28,913 nucleotides of DNA, from positions 1 to 28,913 of the IMG/VR virus record IMGVR_UViG_3300031933_000062; one strand, 5' to 3'. Below the pieces are notes generated by a model. It was not told the origin of the DNA, made no database searches, and saw nothing but the letters and a program-made list of their open reading frames with translations. The DNA comes from a virus. Positions within the stretch are counted from its first letter, which is position 1. Each line of letters begins with the position of its first letter. Shown in pieces: positions 1-7,120 of the stretch. Position numbers and translations under genes: made by a program.

Positions 1-1
1 T

Positions 2-115
2 CCAGAAATCGTCAAGAAATATACAGAAATGAATATGGAGTTCTGGAAAGAAGGGCATAAAATTGATGCTGATATTATTGATAAGTTAGATAAGAAGTTT
101 ATAGAATATAAATGA
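2..115 (+). CDS. 3' end of an unidentified CDS
   Basis: An open frame enters from the left edge and encodes 37 residues ending in KFIEYK before a TGA. The tail is lysine- and glutamate-rich (KKYTEMNMEFWKEGHK). The stop overlaps the ATG of the next gene in an ATGA junction, the same coupling seen through the downstream glycan cluster, so it is probably the preceding member of that operon. Too little is present to name a function. Confidence 0.7.
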   Translation, partial: PEIVKKYTEMNMEFWKEGHKIDADIIDKLDKKFIEYK

Positions 116-816
116 TTTCACACTTTATCATAACATCAGCAATATATACTTCTTATGGCAAATGTTCCACAGAAGAACGCATAAAACAAACCAGAGAAAC
201 TCTAAAGTCTATTGAGACTTATGCTACTGGTTCTTCTATGGTAATCATAGATTGTGGTGAGAAGAGTGTAAATGGAGATTTATTTGATTGTGAGGTGATT
301 GATTATACAGCAAATGAAGAAATTCAATATTATCTTCAGGAATACTTAAAGAAGAATACAGACCTTGAACCAGATATTATTATTAAGTCAATGTTAGAGA
401 TAATGATGTTTGGAAATTATCTAAAAAGTATTACAAGTTCTTATGATAGAATATTCAAAATCAGTGGTAGATATAAATTAAATTCCAAGTTTGATTATTA
501 TAAACATCAAGAAGCAAAGAATAAGGTTGTAATATTACCTCATTATACCAGTCAAAACTTATATAATTTTGATGTAAAGTCTAGTATGTTTCAATATATG
601 ACCCGGTGTTGGAGTTTTGATGGTAGATTACTCTTGAATATGATAGAGACCTATGATAAAATGAAGAAAGATATTATATATGCATCAACAACAAAAAAAC
701 AAGCAGACATAGAGCATCTACTTTATCAGCACTTAAATAAAAAACTGGTGAAATATACAGCAGTGATGGGTGTAGAAGGTAAATGGGCGCCAAGAGGAAG
801 TTGGATTGAAGAATGA
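112..816 (+). CDS. Probable glycosyltransferase-like protein
   Basis: A 234-residue cytosolic-looking protein with no signal peptide or membrane segment. The N-terminus alternates hydrophobic strands (FIITSAIYT, SMVIIDCG) as in a Rossmann-type sugar-nucleotide fold, and a later stretch, RIFKISGRYKLN (about residues 112-123), resembles the conserved core of phage and cyanobacterial glycan transferases. No DXD motif is obvious. It starts by ATGA overlap with the previous gene and overlaps the next gene by four bases, so it is translationally coupled in a glycan-modification cluster. The role (modifying a virion or host surface glycan) is inferred from neighbours; the exact family is not certain. 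Confidence 0.45.
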   Translation: MISHFIITSAIYTSYGKCSTEERIKQTRETLKSIETYATGSSMVIIDCGEKSVNGDLFDCEVIDYTANEEIQYYLQEYLKKNTDLEPDIIIKSMLEIMMFGNYLKSITSSYDRIFKISGRYKLNSKFDYYKHQEAKNKVVILPHYTSQNLYNFDVKSSMFQYMTRCWSFDGRLLLNMIETYDKMKKDIIYASTTKKQADIEHLLYQHLNKKLVKYTAVMGVEGKWAPRGSWIEE

Positions 817-1628
817 AACTTGAAATTATCTTAAGAATACACGATGGTAAAAATATTCACGGAGACAAACCAAGGTATATTGATGTTCCTAAAAAAGACT
901 TGATACATGGTTGCTTATCTTCCTTGATTAACTCTGCAAATGTGGTCGCAAATACAGAGATTTCTTTTGTTGTTCTTAATGACCACTGCACGAATGATTG
1001 TATTTCTAAAGTGCATAAAATCTTTAAACACTCAAAGCACCCATATGAACTTATAAACCTTGAAGTTTCCGGATTTCATCATAGTGGTCTTAAGCAGTTT
1101 GAGTATTGCAAAAACTCTACTGCTGATTTAGTATATTCTGTAGAAGATGATTATCTACACTGCACAGAAGCAATACAAGAAATGATATTTACTTATGGGT
1201 ACTTAAAGTCTTATTATCATTTAGAAAAAGAACTTTGCATTTATCCTTTTGATAATAGAGAGGATTATGAGTATACCTTTGTAATACCTGGAAGATTGTT
1301 TAGAACACCAACAAGACACTGGAAAGAAGGAATATGGACTACTTTTACGATGATGACGACACCTAAAGTTTTCCAAGACTACTGGAAAATCTTTGAGAAA
1401 CTTGCATCCCAATATACACCCTGGAATGGAATAGATCCAATAAAAGAACTGGTTCACGAAGGAAATACCATCTCAAATATCTGGGAACATTATGTAACTC
1501 GTGTAAATCCTGTACCTTCTCTTGCTCTTCATATTCAATTTGAGAAGCAACGAGACCCTCATATCAACCATCTAGACTGGTGGGATAAATACTCAAAACT
1601 CAAATCATTTGGAGTGACTTATGACTGA
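813..1628 (+). CDS. Probable glycosyltransferase (EDDYLH motif)
   Basis: A 271-residue protein. After an N-terminal strand region (ISFVVLNDH) there is VYSVEDDYLHC at about residues 108-118; the acidic EDD cluster after a hydrophobic strand is what a GT-A type transferase uses to hold a metal-bound nucleotide sugar. The same EDDYLH motif recurs in the gene two positions downstream (1877-2641), and both have a later RTPTRHW or TTPSSHW segment, so the two are likely divergent paralogues. It overlaps the flanking genes (ATGA upstream, 8 bases downstream). The family is inferred from motif placement, not from a search; acceptor and donor are unknown. Confidence 0.55.
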   Translation: MKLEIILRIHDGKNIHGDKPRYIDVPKKDLIHGCLSSLINSANVVANTEISFVVLNDHCTNDCISKVHKIFKHSKHPYELINLEVSGFHHSGLKQFEYCKNSTADLVYSVEDDYLHCTEAIQEMIFTYGYLKSYYHLEKELCIYPFDNREDYEYTFVIPGRLFRTPTRHWKEGIWTTFTMMTTPKVFQDYWKIFEKLASQYTPWNGIDPIKELVHEGNTISNIWEHYVTRVNPVPSLALHIQFEKQRDPHINHLDWWDKYSKLKSFGVTYD

Positions 1629-1893
1629 AAAACCTGTAAGAAGATATGAACTTTGTACTGAAAGACTTGAAACACTTGAAGATGTAAAGAAAGTTTTAAA
1701 AGCACTACAAATAAGAATAGATACTGATAATCCACTTTATGAAGAACTTGAGTACTATTTCTCAACAGAAGTGGTTCCTCTGGGATATTTAAAAGTATAT
1801 GAAAAAGTCGGTGATAAAATTTATGAAATGAGTATGGAAGAAATCGCACAAATGGGAAGTGAACTTTTAAATCAAAATGAAGAAACCAATTGA
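1621..1893 (+). CDS. Small conserved-looking hypothetical protein
   Basis: A 90-residue acidic protein, predicted mostly helical, beginning MTEKPVRRYELCTERLETLEDV. It has no membrane segment, cysteine pair or recognised domain. It overlaps both neighbours (8 bases upstream, 17 downstream), sandwiched between the two EDDYLH transferase-like genes, so it is probably co-translated with them and may be an accessory factor of that cluster. I do not recognise the family. Confidence 0.6.
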   Translation: MTEKPVRRYELCTERLETLEDVKKVLKALQIRIDTDNPLYEELEYYFSTEVVPLGYLKVYEKVGDKIYEMSMEEIAQMGSELLNQNEETN

Positions 1894-2641
1894 AGTATTT
1901 TTAAGACATTGTTATTACTCAAAACTTCAAGAACTTCCAGACCGCACAAGACCACAATGGTTTAATAAGATTAAAGTCTTTGAGAACTTTAAGAATACAC
2001 TTACCCTAGACCTTGTAAACTATACGATTGTTTATGATGAGTTTTATGGTAGTATTGATAAGACCTTTCTCGCAAAAGAAAAGAATGTAGAGATTATCAA
2101 ATGTGGAAGTGAGACTGATAGTTTTCTAAAAACATTAGAAATCATTCAATCTAAAAACTTAAGTGATGATACAATTGTCTATCTATTAGAAGATGACTAT
2201 TTGCATCGTCCGGGATGGTGTGATATAATGTTAGAAGGATTTAGTATTAACTCTCATTATCTCACTCTTTATGACTTTGATTTCTTTATTGCAAAAGGAT
2301 ACTTATGTGAAATATTTACAACACCAAGTTCTCATTGGAGAGCAGTACCAGCAACGACTAATACCTTTGCGTGTAAATATGAGACCCTTATAGAAGACTT
2401 GGAGATACACCAAAAATATTCTGTAGATGGTGTAAAGGAAGAAGAAGGATTTCATTACTCAAAAGATTATGATAAGTTCTGGGAACTACATAAACAACAT
2501 AAGTATCTTATTTCACCAATGCCCGGTTGGAGTACTCACTGCGATGCAAATCACATTAGCCCAGTGATAGACTGGAGACAAGTTATAAATGAGACTTATA
2601 TTCAAGACCAACAGCAACTCATATCATTAAATTATAAATGA
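1877..2641 (+). CDS. Probable glycosyltransferase (EDDYLH motif)
   Basis: A 254-residue protein. A hydrophobic strand followed by the acidic cluster TIVYLLEDDYLHRPGW sits at about residues 96-111 and fits a GT-A type metal and nucleotide-sugar site. Later segments FTTPSSHWRA and MPGWSTHCDANH are shared in style with the 813-1628 product, suggesting duplication and divergence. It is coupled to the next gene by an ATGA overlap. As a member of the glycan cluster it probably adds a sugar to a phage or host surface structure; the substrate is unknown. Confidence 0.55.
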   Translation: MKKPIEVFLRHCYYSKLQELPDRTRPQWFNKIKVFENFKNTLTLDLVNYTIVYDEFYGSIDKTFLAKEKNVEIIKCGSETDSFLKTLEIIQSKNLSDDTIVYLLEDDYLHRPGWCDIMLEGFSINSHYLTLYDFDFFIAKGYLCEIFTTPSSHWRAVPATTNTFACKYETLIEDLEIHQKYSVDGVKEEEGFHYSKDYDKFWELHKQHKYLISPMPGWSTHCDANHISPVIDWRQVINETYIQDQQQLISLNYK

Positions 2642-3597
2642 CTACAATTATAACATTAGATGGTGGACTTGGAAGAATAATCACGGCAATTCCGGCACTT
2701 CTCAAATATCATAATAATCATCCAGATGAAGAGTGGTACATTACAATTCCGGGATGGGACTTTATCACCTGGGGATTTACAGAACTTCAGGAAAGAACTT
2801 TTAATCCAGACTCAAAGGGTTCATTTGATTTATTTTGGAAAGCAAATCATATAATCTCACCAGAACCTTATCGCCTTCCTGCGTATTATCGTAATGAGAT
2901 TTCATTAAGAGAAGCATTTGATGTCTGTATCAATAACTCAACAGATCATCAAGACCTTCCTTCAATGAAACTGAATATCTCAACTCCAGAAAAGAGAAAG
3001 GCATTTGAAATCATAGAGGAGGCAAAATCAAAACATAAAAAATTAAAGACGATTGTGCTACAACCTTATGGTTCTACCGCAACTCCTCACTCATCTGGTA
3101 TTTTTGATGATAGTTTAAGATCTATTCCAAAACCGATGTTAGACTACTTTATCAAAGAACTCTCAAAGGATTATAATCTAATCTTTATGGGAGCAAAGGA
3201 GTTTCACGATATAAGAACTTATAAACCAGACCCAGATCCAAACTTAAGAGAGTGGTCTGCGATTATTGGTGCTGCCGATTACTTTGTTGGTTGCGATAGT
3301 TGCGGTCAGCACATCTGTAAGGCACTGAATAAAAAGGCATCAGTGGTGATTGCCGGAACTCATCGGGTGAATGTGACTTATGATGGTTTTCATATTATTG
3401 AGAGGGATGTGAAGTTTTATCCGGATGCCATGAGAATATCAGGTTTCCAAGCACATATGTCCTCTAGATTGAATGAACCACGAATTGATTTTACACAGAA
3501 AGAAATAGAAACTGCCTATCGGGATATACTCAAAAACATAGGAGACGAAAAAGTAGTACAGAAACCAAAAGAAATCAAAGGACTTTCCTACCAATGA
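2638..3597 (+). CDS. GT9-like (heptosyltransferase-type) glycosyltransferase
   Basis: A 319-residue protein. The N-terminus TIITLDGGLGRIITAIPAL matches the glycine-rich start of GT9 family (ADP-heptose:LPS heptosyltransferase) proteins. The C-terminal half carries LREWSAIIGAADYFVGCDSCGQHICKAL (two pieces at about residues 208-235), corresponding to the GT-B nucleotide-sugar site where GT9 enzymes have an 'LaaliarAdlfiGvDSGpmHlAaAl'-like stretch; here the Gly-Pro pair is Cys-Gly. The start is an ATGA overlap. It probably transfers a sugar to a glycan built by this operon. Donor identity cannot be read from sequence. Confidence 0.65.
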   Translation: MTTIITLDGGLGRIITAIPALLKYHNNHPDEEWYITIPGWDFITWGFTELQERTFNPDSKGSFDLFWKANHIISPEPYRLPAYYRNEISLREAFDVCINNSTDHQDLPSMKLNISTPEKRKAFEIIEEAKSKHKKLKTIVLQPYGSTATPHSSGIFDDSLRSIPKPMLDYFIKELSKDYNLIFMGAKEFHDIRTYKPDPDPNLREWSAIIGAADYFVGCDSCGQHICKALNKKASVVIAGTHRVNVTYDGFHIIERDVKFYPDAMRISGFQAHMSSRLNEPRIDFTQKEIETAYRDILKNIGDEKVVQKPKEIKGLSYQ

Positions 3598-3950
3598 AAA
3601 TCACAATTCCAGTATCGGTAGGAGAACTGATTGATAAGATTACAATTCTTGAAATTAAGGCACTATTCACGGATAATGAATATGTAAAAAAAGAACTTAA
3701 AGAACTGAATGAAATCCAAAGTATAATCACGCAATTTATCTTTAATTATGTAATTGAGTTAAGAGAAGTCAATCAATCCTTATGGAAAGTGGAAGACCAA
3801 TTAAGACAAAAAGAAAGTCACCAAGTATTTGATGAGGAGTTTATAGAGTTAGCAAGAAGTGTTTATAAGTTAAATGATAAAAGAGCGAAGATTAAAAGAG
3901 AGATTAACGAGATATGTAACTCATCCTATCAAGAAGTTAAGTTATACTAA
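3594..3950 (+). CDS. DUF6165-like protein
   Basis: A 118-residue protein beginning MKITIPVSVGELIDKITILEIK, which I recognise as the start of the DUF6165 family, small helical proteins usually found beside glycosyltransferases. The middle (VNQSLWKVEDQLRQKE) and the end (YKLNDKRAKIKREIN) look like paired helices or a coiled coil. No enzyme motif is visible. It overlaps the GT9-like gene by four bases and closes the glycan cluster, consistent with a partner or regulator of those transferases. The function is unknown. Confidence 0.65.
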   Translation: MKITIPVSVGELIDKITILEIKALFTDNEYVKKELKELNEIQSIITQFIFNYVIELREVNQSLWKVEDQLRQKESHQVFDEEFIELARSVYKLNDKRAKIKREINEICNSSYQEVKLY

Positions 3951-3955
3951 TTAAA

Positions 3956-3962
3956 ATAAATA
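3956..3962 (+). promoter_or_regulatory. T4-like late promoter (ATAAATA)
   Basis: ATAAATA followed by C lies in the short gap between the DUF6165 gene and glutaredoxin. The T4 late box is TATAAATA, recognised by gp55-type sigma with gp33, and cyanophage late boxes are similar. Transcription would start near 3968, giving a leader of about 16 nt before the glutaredoxin ATG. Confidence 0.5.
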
Positions 3963-3983
3963 CTTACAACCAAAGAAAATCAT

Positions 3984-4220
3984 ATGAACTTTACGATATA
4001 TTCCAAAGACAATTGCCCCCACTGCTACAAGATTAAACAAGTTCTGGAATTGACAGGAAGTGCCTTTGTGGTGTATAATCTTGAAGAGCACTTTACCAAA
4101 GATGAGTTTTATGCCGAGTTTGGTGAGGGTTCCACATTTCCTCAAGTCATCTGTAATGATAAAAAATTAGGAGGAGCTTCACAAACAGTCAAGTTTCTTC
4201 AGGAAAATCATATTGTTTAA
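3984..4220 (+). CDS. Glutaredoxin
   Basis: A 78-residue thioredoxin-fold protein, the usual length for a phage glutaredoxin. The active site is CPHC at residues 10-13 (YSKDNCPHCYKIKQ), followed by the strand FVVYNLEE, the cis-proline loop GSTFPQVICND at about residues 50-60, and the glutathione-binding GGASQ segment. It reduces disulfides using glutathione; in T4-like phages glutaredoxins serve ribonucleotide reductase and general redox balance. It is driven by a probable late box at 3956 and shares a TAATG junction with the next small gene. Confidence 0.9.
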   Translation: MNFTIYSKDNCPHCYKIKQVLELTGSAFVVYNLEEHFTKDEFYAEFGEGSTFPQVICNDKKLGGASQTVKFLQENHIV

Positions 4221-4396
4221 TGTCTAACCTAAATAACAATATCACACCAAATCGTGGTATTGAGTTAATATTAAGCGGAGGAAAACAAAAGAAATCACAA
4301 CCTTTTGGTATTATTTACGAAAAGTTAATTCTTCTCTTTAAGAAAGAAATAACTATCTACTTTGAATTATCGATCAAAACTCGTAAGATCGAATAA
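4220..4396 (+). CDS. Small basic hypothetical protein
   Basis: A 58-residue open frame whose ATG overlaps the glutaredoxin stop by one base (TAATG), the start-stop coupling used across this genome. The product is basic: MSNLNNNITPNRGIELILSG at the start, then a lysine-rich segment, then EKLILLFKKEITIYFELS. No domain is recognised. It is supported by tight packing between two genes and by complete filling of the gap, not by homology. Confidence 0.5.
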   Translation: MSNLNNNITPNRGIELILSGGKQKKSQPFGIIYEKLILLFKKEITIYFELSIKTRKIE

Positions 4397-4417
4397 CTTC
4401 CTCACCGGAGAAAACAA

Positions 4418-4687
4418 ATGTTAGCTACAAGTTTAGTTTTCGGTTCGTTCATTATCATAATGTTTTTTGTTGTGGGAATAATGGTTGGATGGGTTTCTAG
4501 AGAATATATGATGAATTATCGTGAGATACCCAGACAGCATCCAGAACTCTTTGATAGAGACGGAAACTTGATCGCTGATGAAGTGGTTTCTTTAAGTGTT
4601 TCGCCAGATTTTTATGAAGGATTTCAACAAGAATATGGAGGTCTGTTTAATGATGACGACGATGACGACGATGATGATGAAGAATAA
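4418..4687 (+). CDS. Small single-pass membrane protein with poly-Asp tail
   Basis: An 89-residue protein. Residues about 4-26 (SLVFGSFIIIMFFVVGIMVGWV) form one hydrophobic transmembrane helix, then a soluble part, and the C-terminus is a run of nine aspartates plus two glutamates encoded by mixed GAT/GAC codons. A GGAG Shine-Dalgarno element lies about 9 bases before the ATG. It resembles small inner-membrane or virion proteins common in cyanophages next to the DUF6433 gene. The function is unknown; the acidic tail could bind metal or a basic partner (inference). Confidence 0.65.
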   Translation: MLATSLVFGSFIIIMFFVVGIMVGWVSREYMMNYREIPRQHPELFDRDGNLIADEVVSLSVSPDFYEGFQQEYGGLFNDDDDDDDDDEE

Positions 4688-4690
4688 TCA

Positions 4691-4697
4691 CTAAATA
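4691..4697 (+). promoter_or_regulatory. Late promoter (CTAAATA)
   Basis: CTAAATA directly after the stop of the membrane protein and about 30 bases before the next ATG. The same heptamer recurs before several tail and late genes in this window, which supports its being the cyanophage variant of the T4 late box. Confidence 0.5.
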
Positions 4698-4726
4698 TTT
4701 TCAACTTATTATTTAATAAAATAACT

Positions 4727-5323
4727 ATGACCGCGACAAAAGCAAAAACACCAGTTACAAAACCAAAGGTATCACAATCCGTACCAGCGGTTGATAGTCT
4801 TCCGGCAAATCCATTTGTCTTTGAAGTTCTTACTCTTGTATCAAAACAAAGAACTAACTTAAAGAAAGTTGAGGTTCTTCAGCGATATATGGACCCATCA
4901 TTAAAGTCCATTCTAATTTGGAACTTTGATGAGAGTATTAAATCAGCTCTTCCCGATGGAATTGTTCCTTACTCAAGTGTTGGGGAACAAGGTTCTTTTA
5001 GTGGAACACTATCCGGCAAAATTGAAGATGCCGTTGGTAAAATGGAAGAACTTAATTCCCGATCACTTGGATCTCAAGATCAGGGAAGATCATCTATTCG
5101 TAAAGAATATACAAAGTTTTATAATTTCATCAAGGGTGGAAATGATGGATTGAGTTCTCTTCGTAGAGAAACGATGTTTATTAATGTTCTCGAAGGTCTT
5201 CATCCTCTTGAGGCAGAAATCCTTTTTCTTGTCAAAGATAAGAAACTTGAAACTAAATATAAGATAACAAAAGAGATTGTCTCACAAGCATATCCCGATA
5301 TTAAATGGGGAGGTCGTTCGTGA
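4727..5323 (+). CDS. DUF6433-like conserved T4-like phage protein
   Basis: A 198-residue protein with a low-complexity Lys/Pro/Thr start (about residues 1-25), then a helical region with NPFVFEVLTLVSKQRTNLKKVEVLQRYMDP, and a conserved-looking end, EAEILFLVKDKKLETKYKIT. I recognise this as the DUF6433 type found in T4-like cyanophages and relatives, where it has no established function. It shares a GTGA overlap with the following gene. Placement after a late box suggests late expression, perhaps a virion or DNA-packaging-associated role (inference only). Confidence 0.65.
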   Translation: MTATKAKTPVTKPKVSQSVPAVDSLPANPFVFEVLTLVSKQRTNLKKVEVLQRYMDPSLKSILIWNFDESIKSALPDGIVPYSSVGEQGSFSGTLSGKIEDAVGKMEELNSRSLGSQDQGRSSIRKEYTKFYNFIKGGNDGLSSLRRETMFINVLEGLHPLEAEILFLVKDKKLETKYKITKEIVSQAYPDIKWGGRS

Positions 5324-5673
5324 GTAGGCTTCGTGATGTAGTTGAGAGAGCAAAAAATACGGAAACACTAATGAACTGGTCCCCTGAAGAAAAAAAGTCA
5401 CTTCCACCACAATATAGTTGTGAGGTATTAGTTTCTGATGGTTCGGTTGATGATGTGAGGTCTCCCAATTATCCAAGTGATGCCTATATTGTATTTTATG
5501 AAATTGATGGCAAAAAGCATCTGGACTTATGTAGAGGAAAGAGAGTAAGTATCTTTGATATGTATTATGATAAGTTTGGTGTCGGAGTGATTAAAAAAAT
5601 TGATTTTGGATGTGGAAAAATAAATCCAAGATCGTGGGGTTATAAACCAGCCGAAAGAAAAAGGCGAAAGTGA
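5320..5673 (+). CDS. Hypothetical protein, GTG start
   Basis: A 117-residue protein. I chose the GTG at 5320 because it forms a GTGA overlap with the upstream stop and has a GGGGAGG Shine-Dalgarno element six bases before it (inside the upstream gene); an in-frame ATG at 5305 sits before that element and is less likely. The N-terminus is MSRLRDVVERAKNTE, the middle is beta-rich (CEVLVSDGSVDD, YIVFYEIDGKKHLDLCRG), and the C-terminus is basic (KPAERKRRK). I do not recognise the family. It is the last gene before a strong terminator. Confidence 0.65.
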   Translation: MSRLRDVVERAKNTETLMNWSPEEKKSLPPQYSCEVLVSDGSVDDVRSPNYPSDAYIVFYEIDGKKHLDLCRGKRVSIFDMYYDKFGVGVIKKIDFGCGKINPRSWGYKPAERKRRK

Positions 5674-5728
5674 TTTCCCAGAAGGGCGAAAAAATCTCCC
5701 CAAAAATTTTGCCCCAAAAGGTTTTTTA

Positions 5729-5758
5729 AGAGAGAATTGACTAATTCTCTCTTTTTTT
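5729..5758 (+). terminator. Rho-independent terminator with promoter in its loop
   Basis: Perfect 10-bp stem AGAGAGAATT / AATTCTCTCT with the four-base loop GACT, followed by a run of T (5752-5758). It ends transcription of the 4727-5673 genes. The -35 box of the next promoter lies across the loop (see 5737-5765). Confidence 0.85.
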
Positions 5759-5765
5759 GTATAAT
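5737..5765 (+). promoter_or_regulatory. Sigma70-type promoter nested in a terminator
   Basis: TTGACT at 5737-5742, exactly 17 bases, TATAAT at 5760-5765. The -35 box spans the stem end and loop of the 5729-5758 terminator. It drives the operon of two small genes, thyX and following genes, and is readable by the host sigma70 holoenzyme, so early or middle expression is expected. Confidence 0.85.
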
Positions 5766-5787
5766 AGGAACAGTATGAACTCGTTAA

Positions 5788-5934
5788 ATGGATAGAGATA
5801 AAATTAAATTGATTTTGAGAAATATGGAACTTCTTCTCGATAGTCTTAAGGTAGAGATTTTAACCGACGAGACATATAAAATATCTGATATTGTTCCATT
5901 AGAAGAAGATTATGATGAGGTTTTTGGAGAATGA
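5788..5934 (+). CDS. Small acidic hypothetical protein
   Basis: A 48-residue frame, MDRDKIKLILRNMELLLDSL at the start and an acidic end (EEDYDEVFGE). It is the first gene after the strong promoter at 5737-5765 and is joined to the next gene by an ATGA overlap. It is probably helical, with no recognised domain. Operon position and coupling support it as a real gene. Confidence 0.6.
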   Translation: MDRDKIKLILRNMELLLDSLKVEILTDETYKISDIVPLEEDYDEVFGE

Positions 5935-6095
5935 GTAAGAGAGCACGGCAACTGGTAAAACTTTTAGAGAAACTGATTAGACAGGATCATCTTTATAGTG
6001 ACGAACAACTGAAACAAATGAAATCACAATTGCGGGTGATTAAGGAAGAACTCGCAATTCTTGAGACAAAAACATCAAAAGGATTTGGAAAATGA
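5931..6095 (+). CDS. Small basic helical hypothetical protein
   Basis: A 54-residue frame (MSKRARQLVKLLEKLIRQDH at the start), with heptad-like leucines and isoleucines suggesting a short coiled coil, ending in KTSKGFGK. ATGA overlaps on both sides place it firmly between the 48-residue gene and thyX. The function is unknown. Confidence 0.6.
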   Translation: MSKRARQLVKLLEKLIRQDHLYSDEQLKQMKSQLRVIKEELAILETKTSKGFGK

Positions 6096-6847
6096 AACCG
6101 ATTAAAGCAAAGGATTTATTAGAACTGGATCATCGTATGCAGGTTGTGATGATCCGGCAGACACAACTTCCACAAACTCTTGTATGGCAGGCGGGTAAAA
6201 ATGATTATAGTGAAGAACCAATTCACACCAAGTTTCCTCCAAATGAGAAGGAATGTGGTGAGTGGGCGGTAGAGCACCTACTTGCTAACGAAAGAGGGCA
6301 CTGGGGACCACTAGAACATCCTTCCATTACTTTGGATTGTGTTGGGTTCGTTCATAATGTAATGGTTCAGGCAAGAACTCATCGTATTGGAGTTTCTTTT
6401 GACGTACAATCGCAAAGATATACTGGTCGTCGCGTACTGAAGGTTGCGACCGGAGAACTTAAACCCGAAGAGGTTTTCTATGTGCGTCCAGAAGGTCTCT
6501 ACCTTGACCGTAAAGGGCACAAGTATGAATGGACGAAGAATGACTACGAAAGGCAGTTAAAGTTCTGTCTGGCGGCATCTGAGAGGTTTGCGGAGGGTTA
6601 TAATACTCGGGGTATGGCAGAAGAACATTTGAGAGACTATCTTCCTCAAAATATTCGCCAGAACTTTGTGGTTACATTCTCTCTTCGCTCTGCCCTACAC
6701 TTTCTGGACTTAAGAGCAAAGTTAGACGCTCAAGTAGAAATCCAAGCATTAAGTGAAGGAATGGTGTCAGTAATGAGAGAATGGGTTCCAGAAATCTTTG
6801 GTTATTATGAAGATCGCAGATTACACAAAGCGCGTCTCGCTCCCTAA
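6092..6847 (+). CDS. thyX: FAD-dependent thymidylate synthase ThyX
   Basis: A 251-residue protein of the usual ThyX length. It makes dTMP from dUMP using methylene-tetrahydrofolate and NAD(P)H with bound FAD. The signature is RTHRIGVSFDVQSQRY at about residues 94-109, matching the ThyX motif (RHRxxSxNxxSxRY) in a variant with an inserted Thr after the first Arg. HWGPLEH near residue 70 and the C-terminal RSALHFLDLRAKLDAQVEIQ segment (about 199-218, the family's 'NaRslrhfl..R....AQ.Ei' part) also fit. It supplies dTMP for phage DNA synthesis in the same operon as recombination and replication genes. Confidence 0.93.
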   Translation: MKPIKAKDLLELDHRMQVVMIRQTQLPQTLVWQAGKNDYSEEPIHTKFPPNEKECGEWAVEHLLANERGHWGPLEHPSITLDCVGFVHNVMVQARTHRIGVSFDVQSQRYTGRRVLKVATGELKPEEVFYVRPEGLYLDRKGHKYEWTKNDYERQLKFCLAASERFAEGYNTRGMAEEHLRDYLPQNIRQNFVVTFSLRSALHFLDLRAKLDAQVEIQALSEGMVSVMREWVPEIFGYYEDRRLHKARLAP

Positions 6848-6850
6848 ATA
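6844..6850 (+). promoter_or_regulatory. Late promoter overlapping the thyX stop codon
   Basis: CTAAATA in which the TAA is the stop codon of thyX. It sits 21 bases before the next ATG and matches the late heptamer seen at 4691 and 16281 (the latter also embedded in a stop). Confidence 0.45.
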
Positions 6851-6871
6851 TTTTGTAAATTATTATACCTT

Positions 6872-7114
6872 ATGTGCCCGACTTATAGATTTGAGAATAC
6901 AGAAACAGGAGAAATCTTCGAGAAATGGATGTATATGGCAGAAAAAGAACCATATCTCAAAGAAAATCCTTATATTAGACCTCTTATTCCAACACAAATG
7001 AATGTTGGAGAAGCGGGGGATTGGCGGGACAAATTAACCGCCAAGCACCCTTCGTGGAATGAAGTACTCGGCCGGGCACAAAAAATGCCAGGATCAACTG
7101 TAAAAAAACTCTAA
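6872..7114 (+). CDS. Small FmdB-like protein lacking zinc cysteines
   Basis: An 80-residue protein beginning MCPTYRFENTETGEIFEKWM, reminiscent of the FmdB or zinc-ribbon regulator start (MPTYEFxCxxCGxxFE), but the paired cysteines are gone and only Cys2 remains. The remainder (EPYLKENPYIRP, then GDWRDKLTAKHPSWNEVLGRAQ) is of a type common in cyanophages. It lies between thyX and phoH with tight spacing. The function is unknown; the FmdB relation is a suggestion from the first 18 residues. Confidence 0.65.
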   Translation: MCPTYRFENTETGEIFEKWMYMAEKEPYLKENPYIRPLIPTQMNVGEAGDWRDKLTAKHPSWNEVLGRAQKMPGSTVKKL

Positions 7115-7120
7115 CCACTT

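Noticed and set aside
5674-5728. A second hairpin or small gene before the 5729 terminator
   Set aside because: The C- and A-rich stretch has only short AAAATTTT palindromes and no credible open frame.
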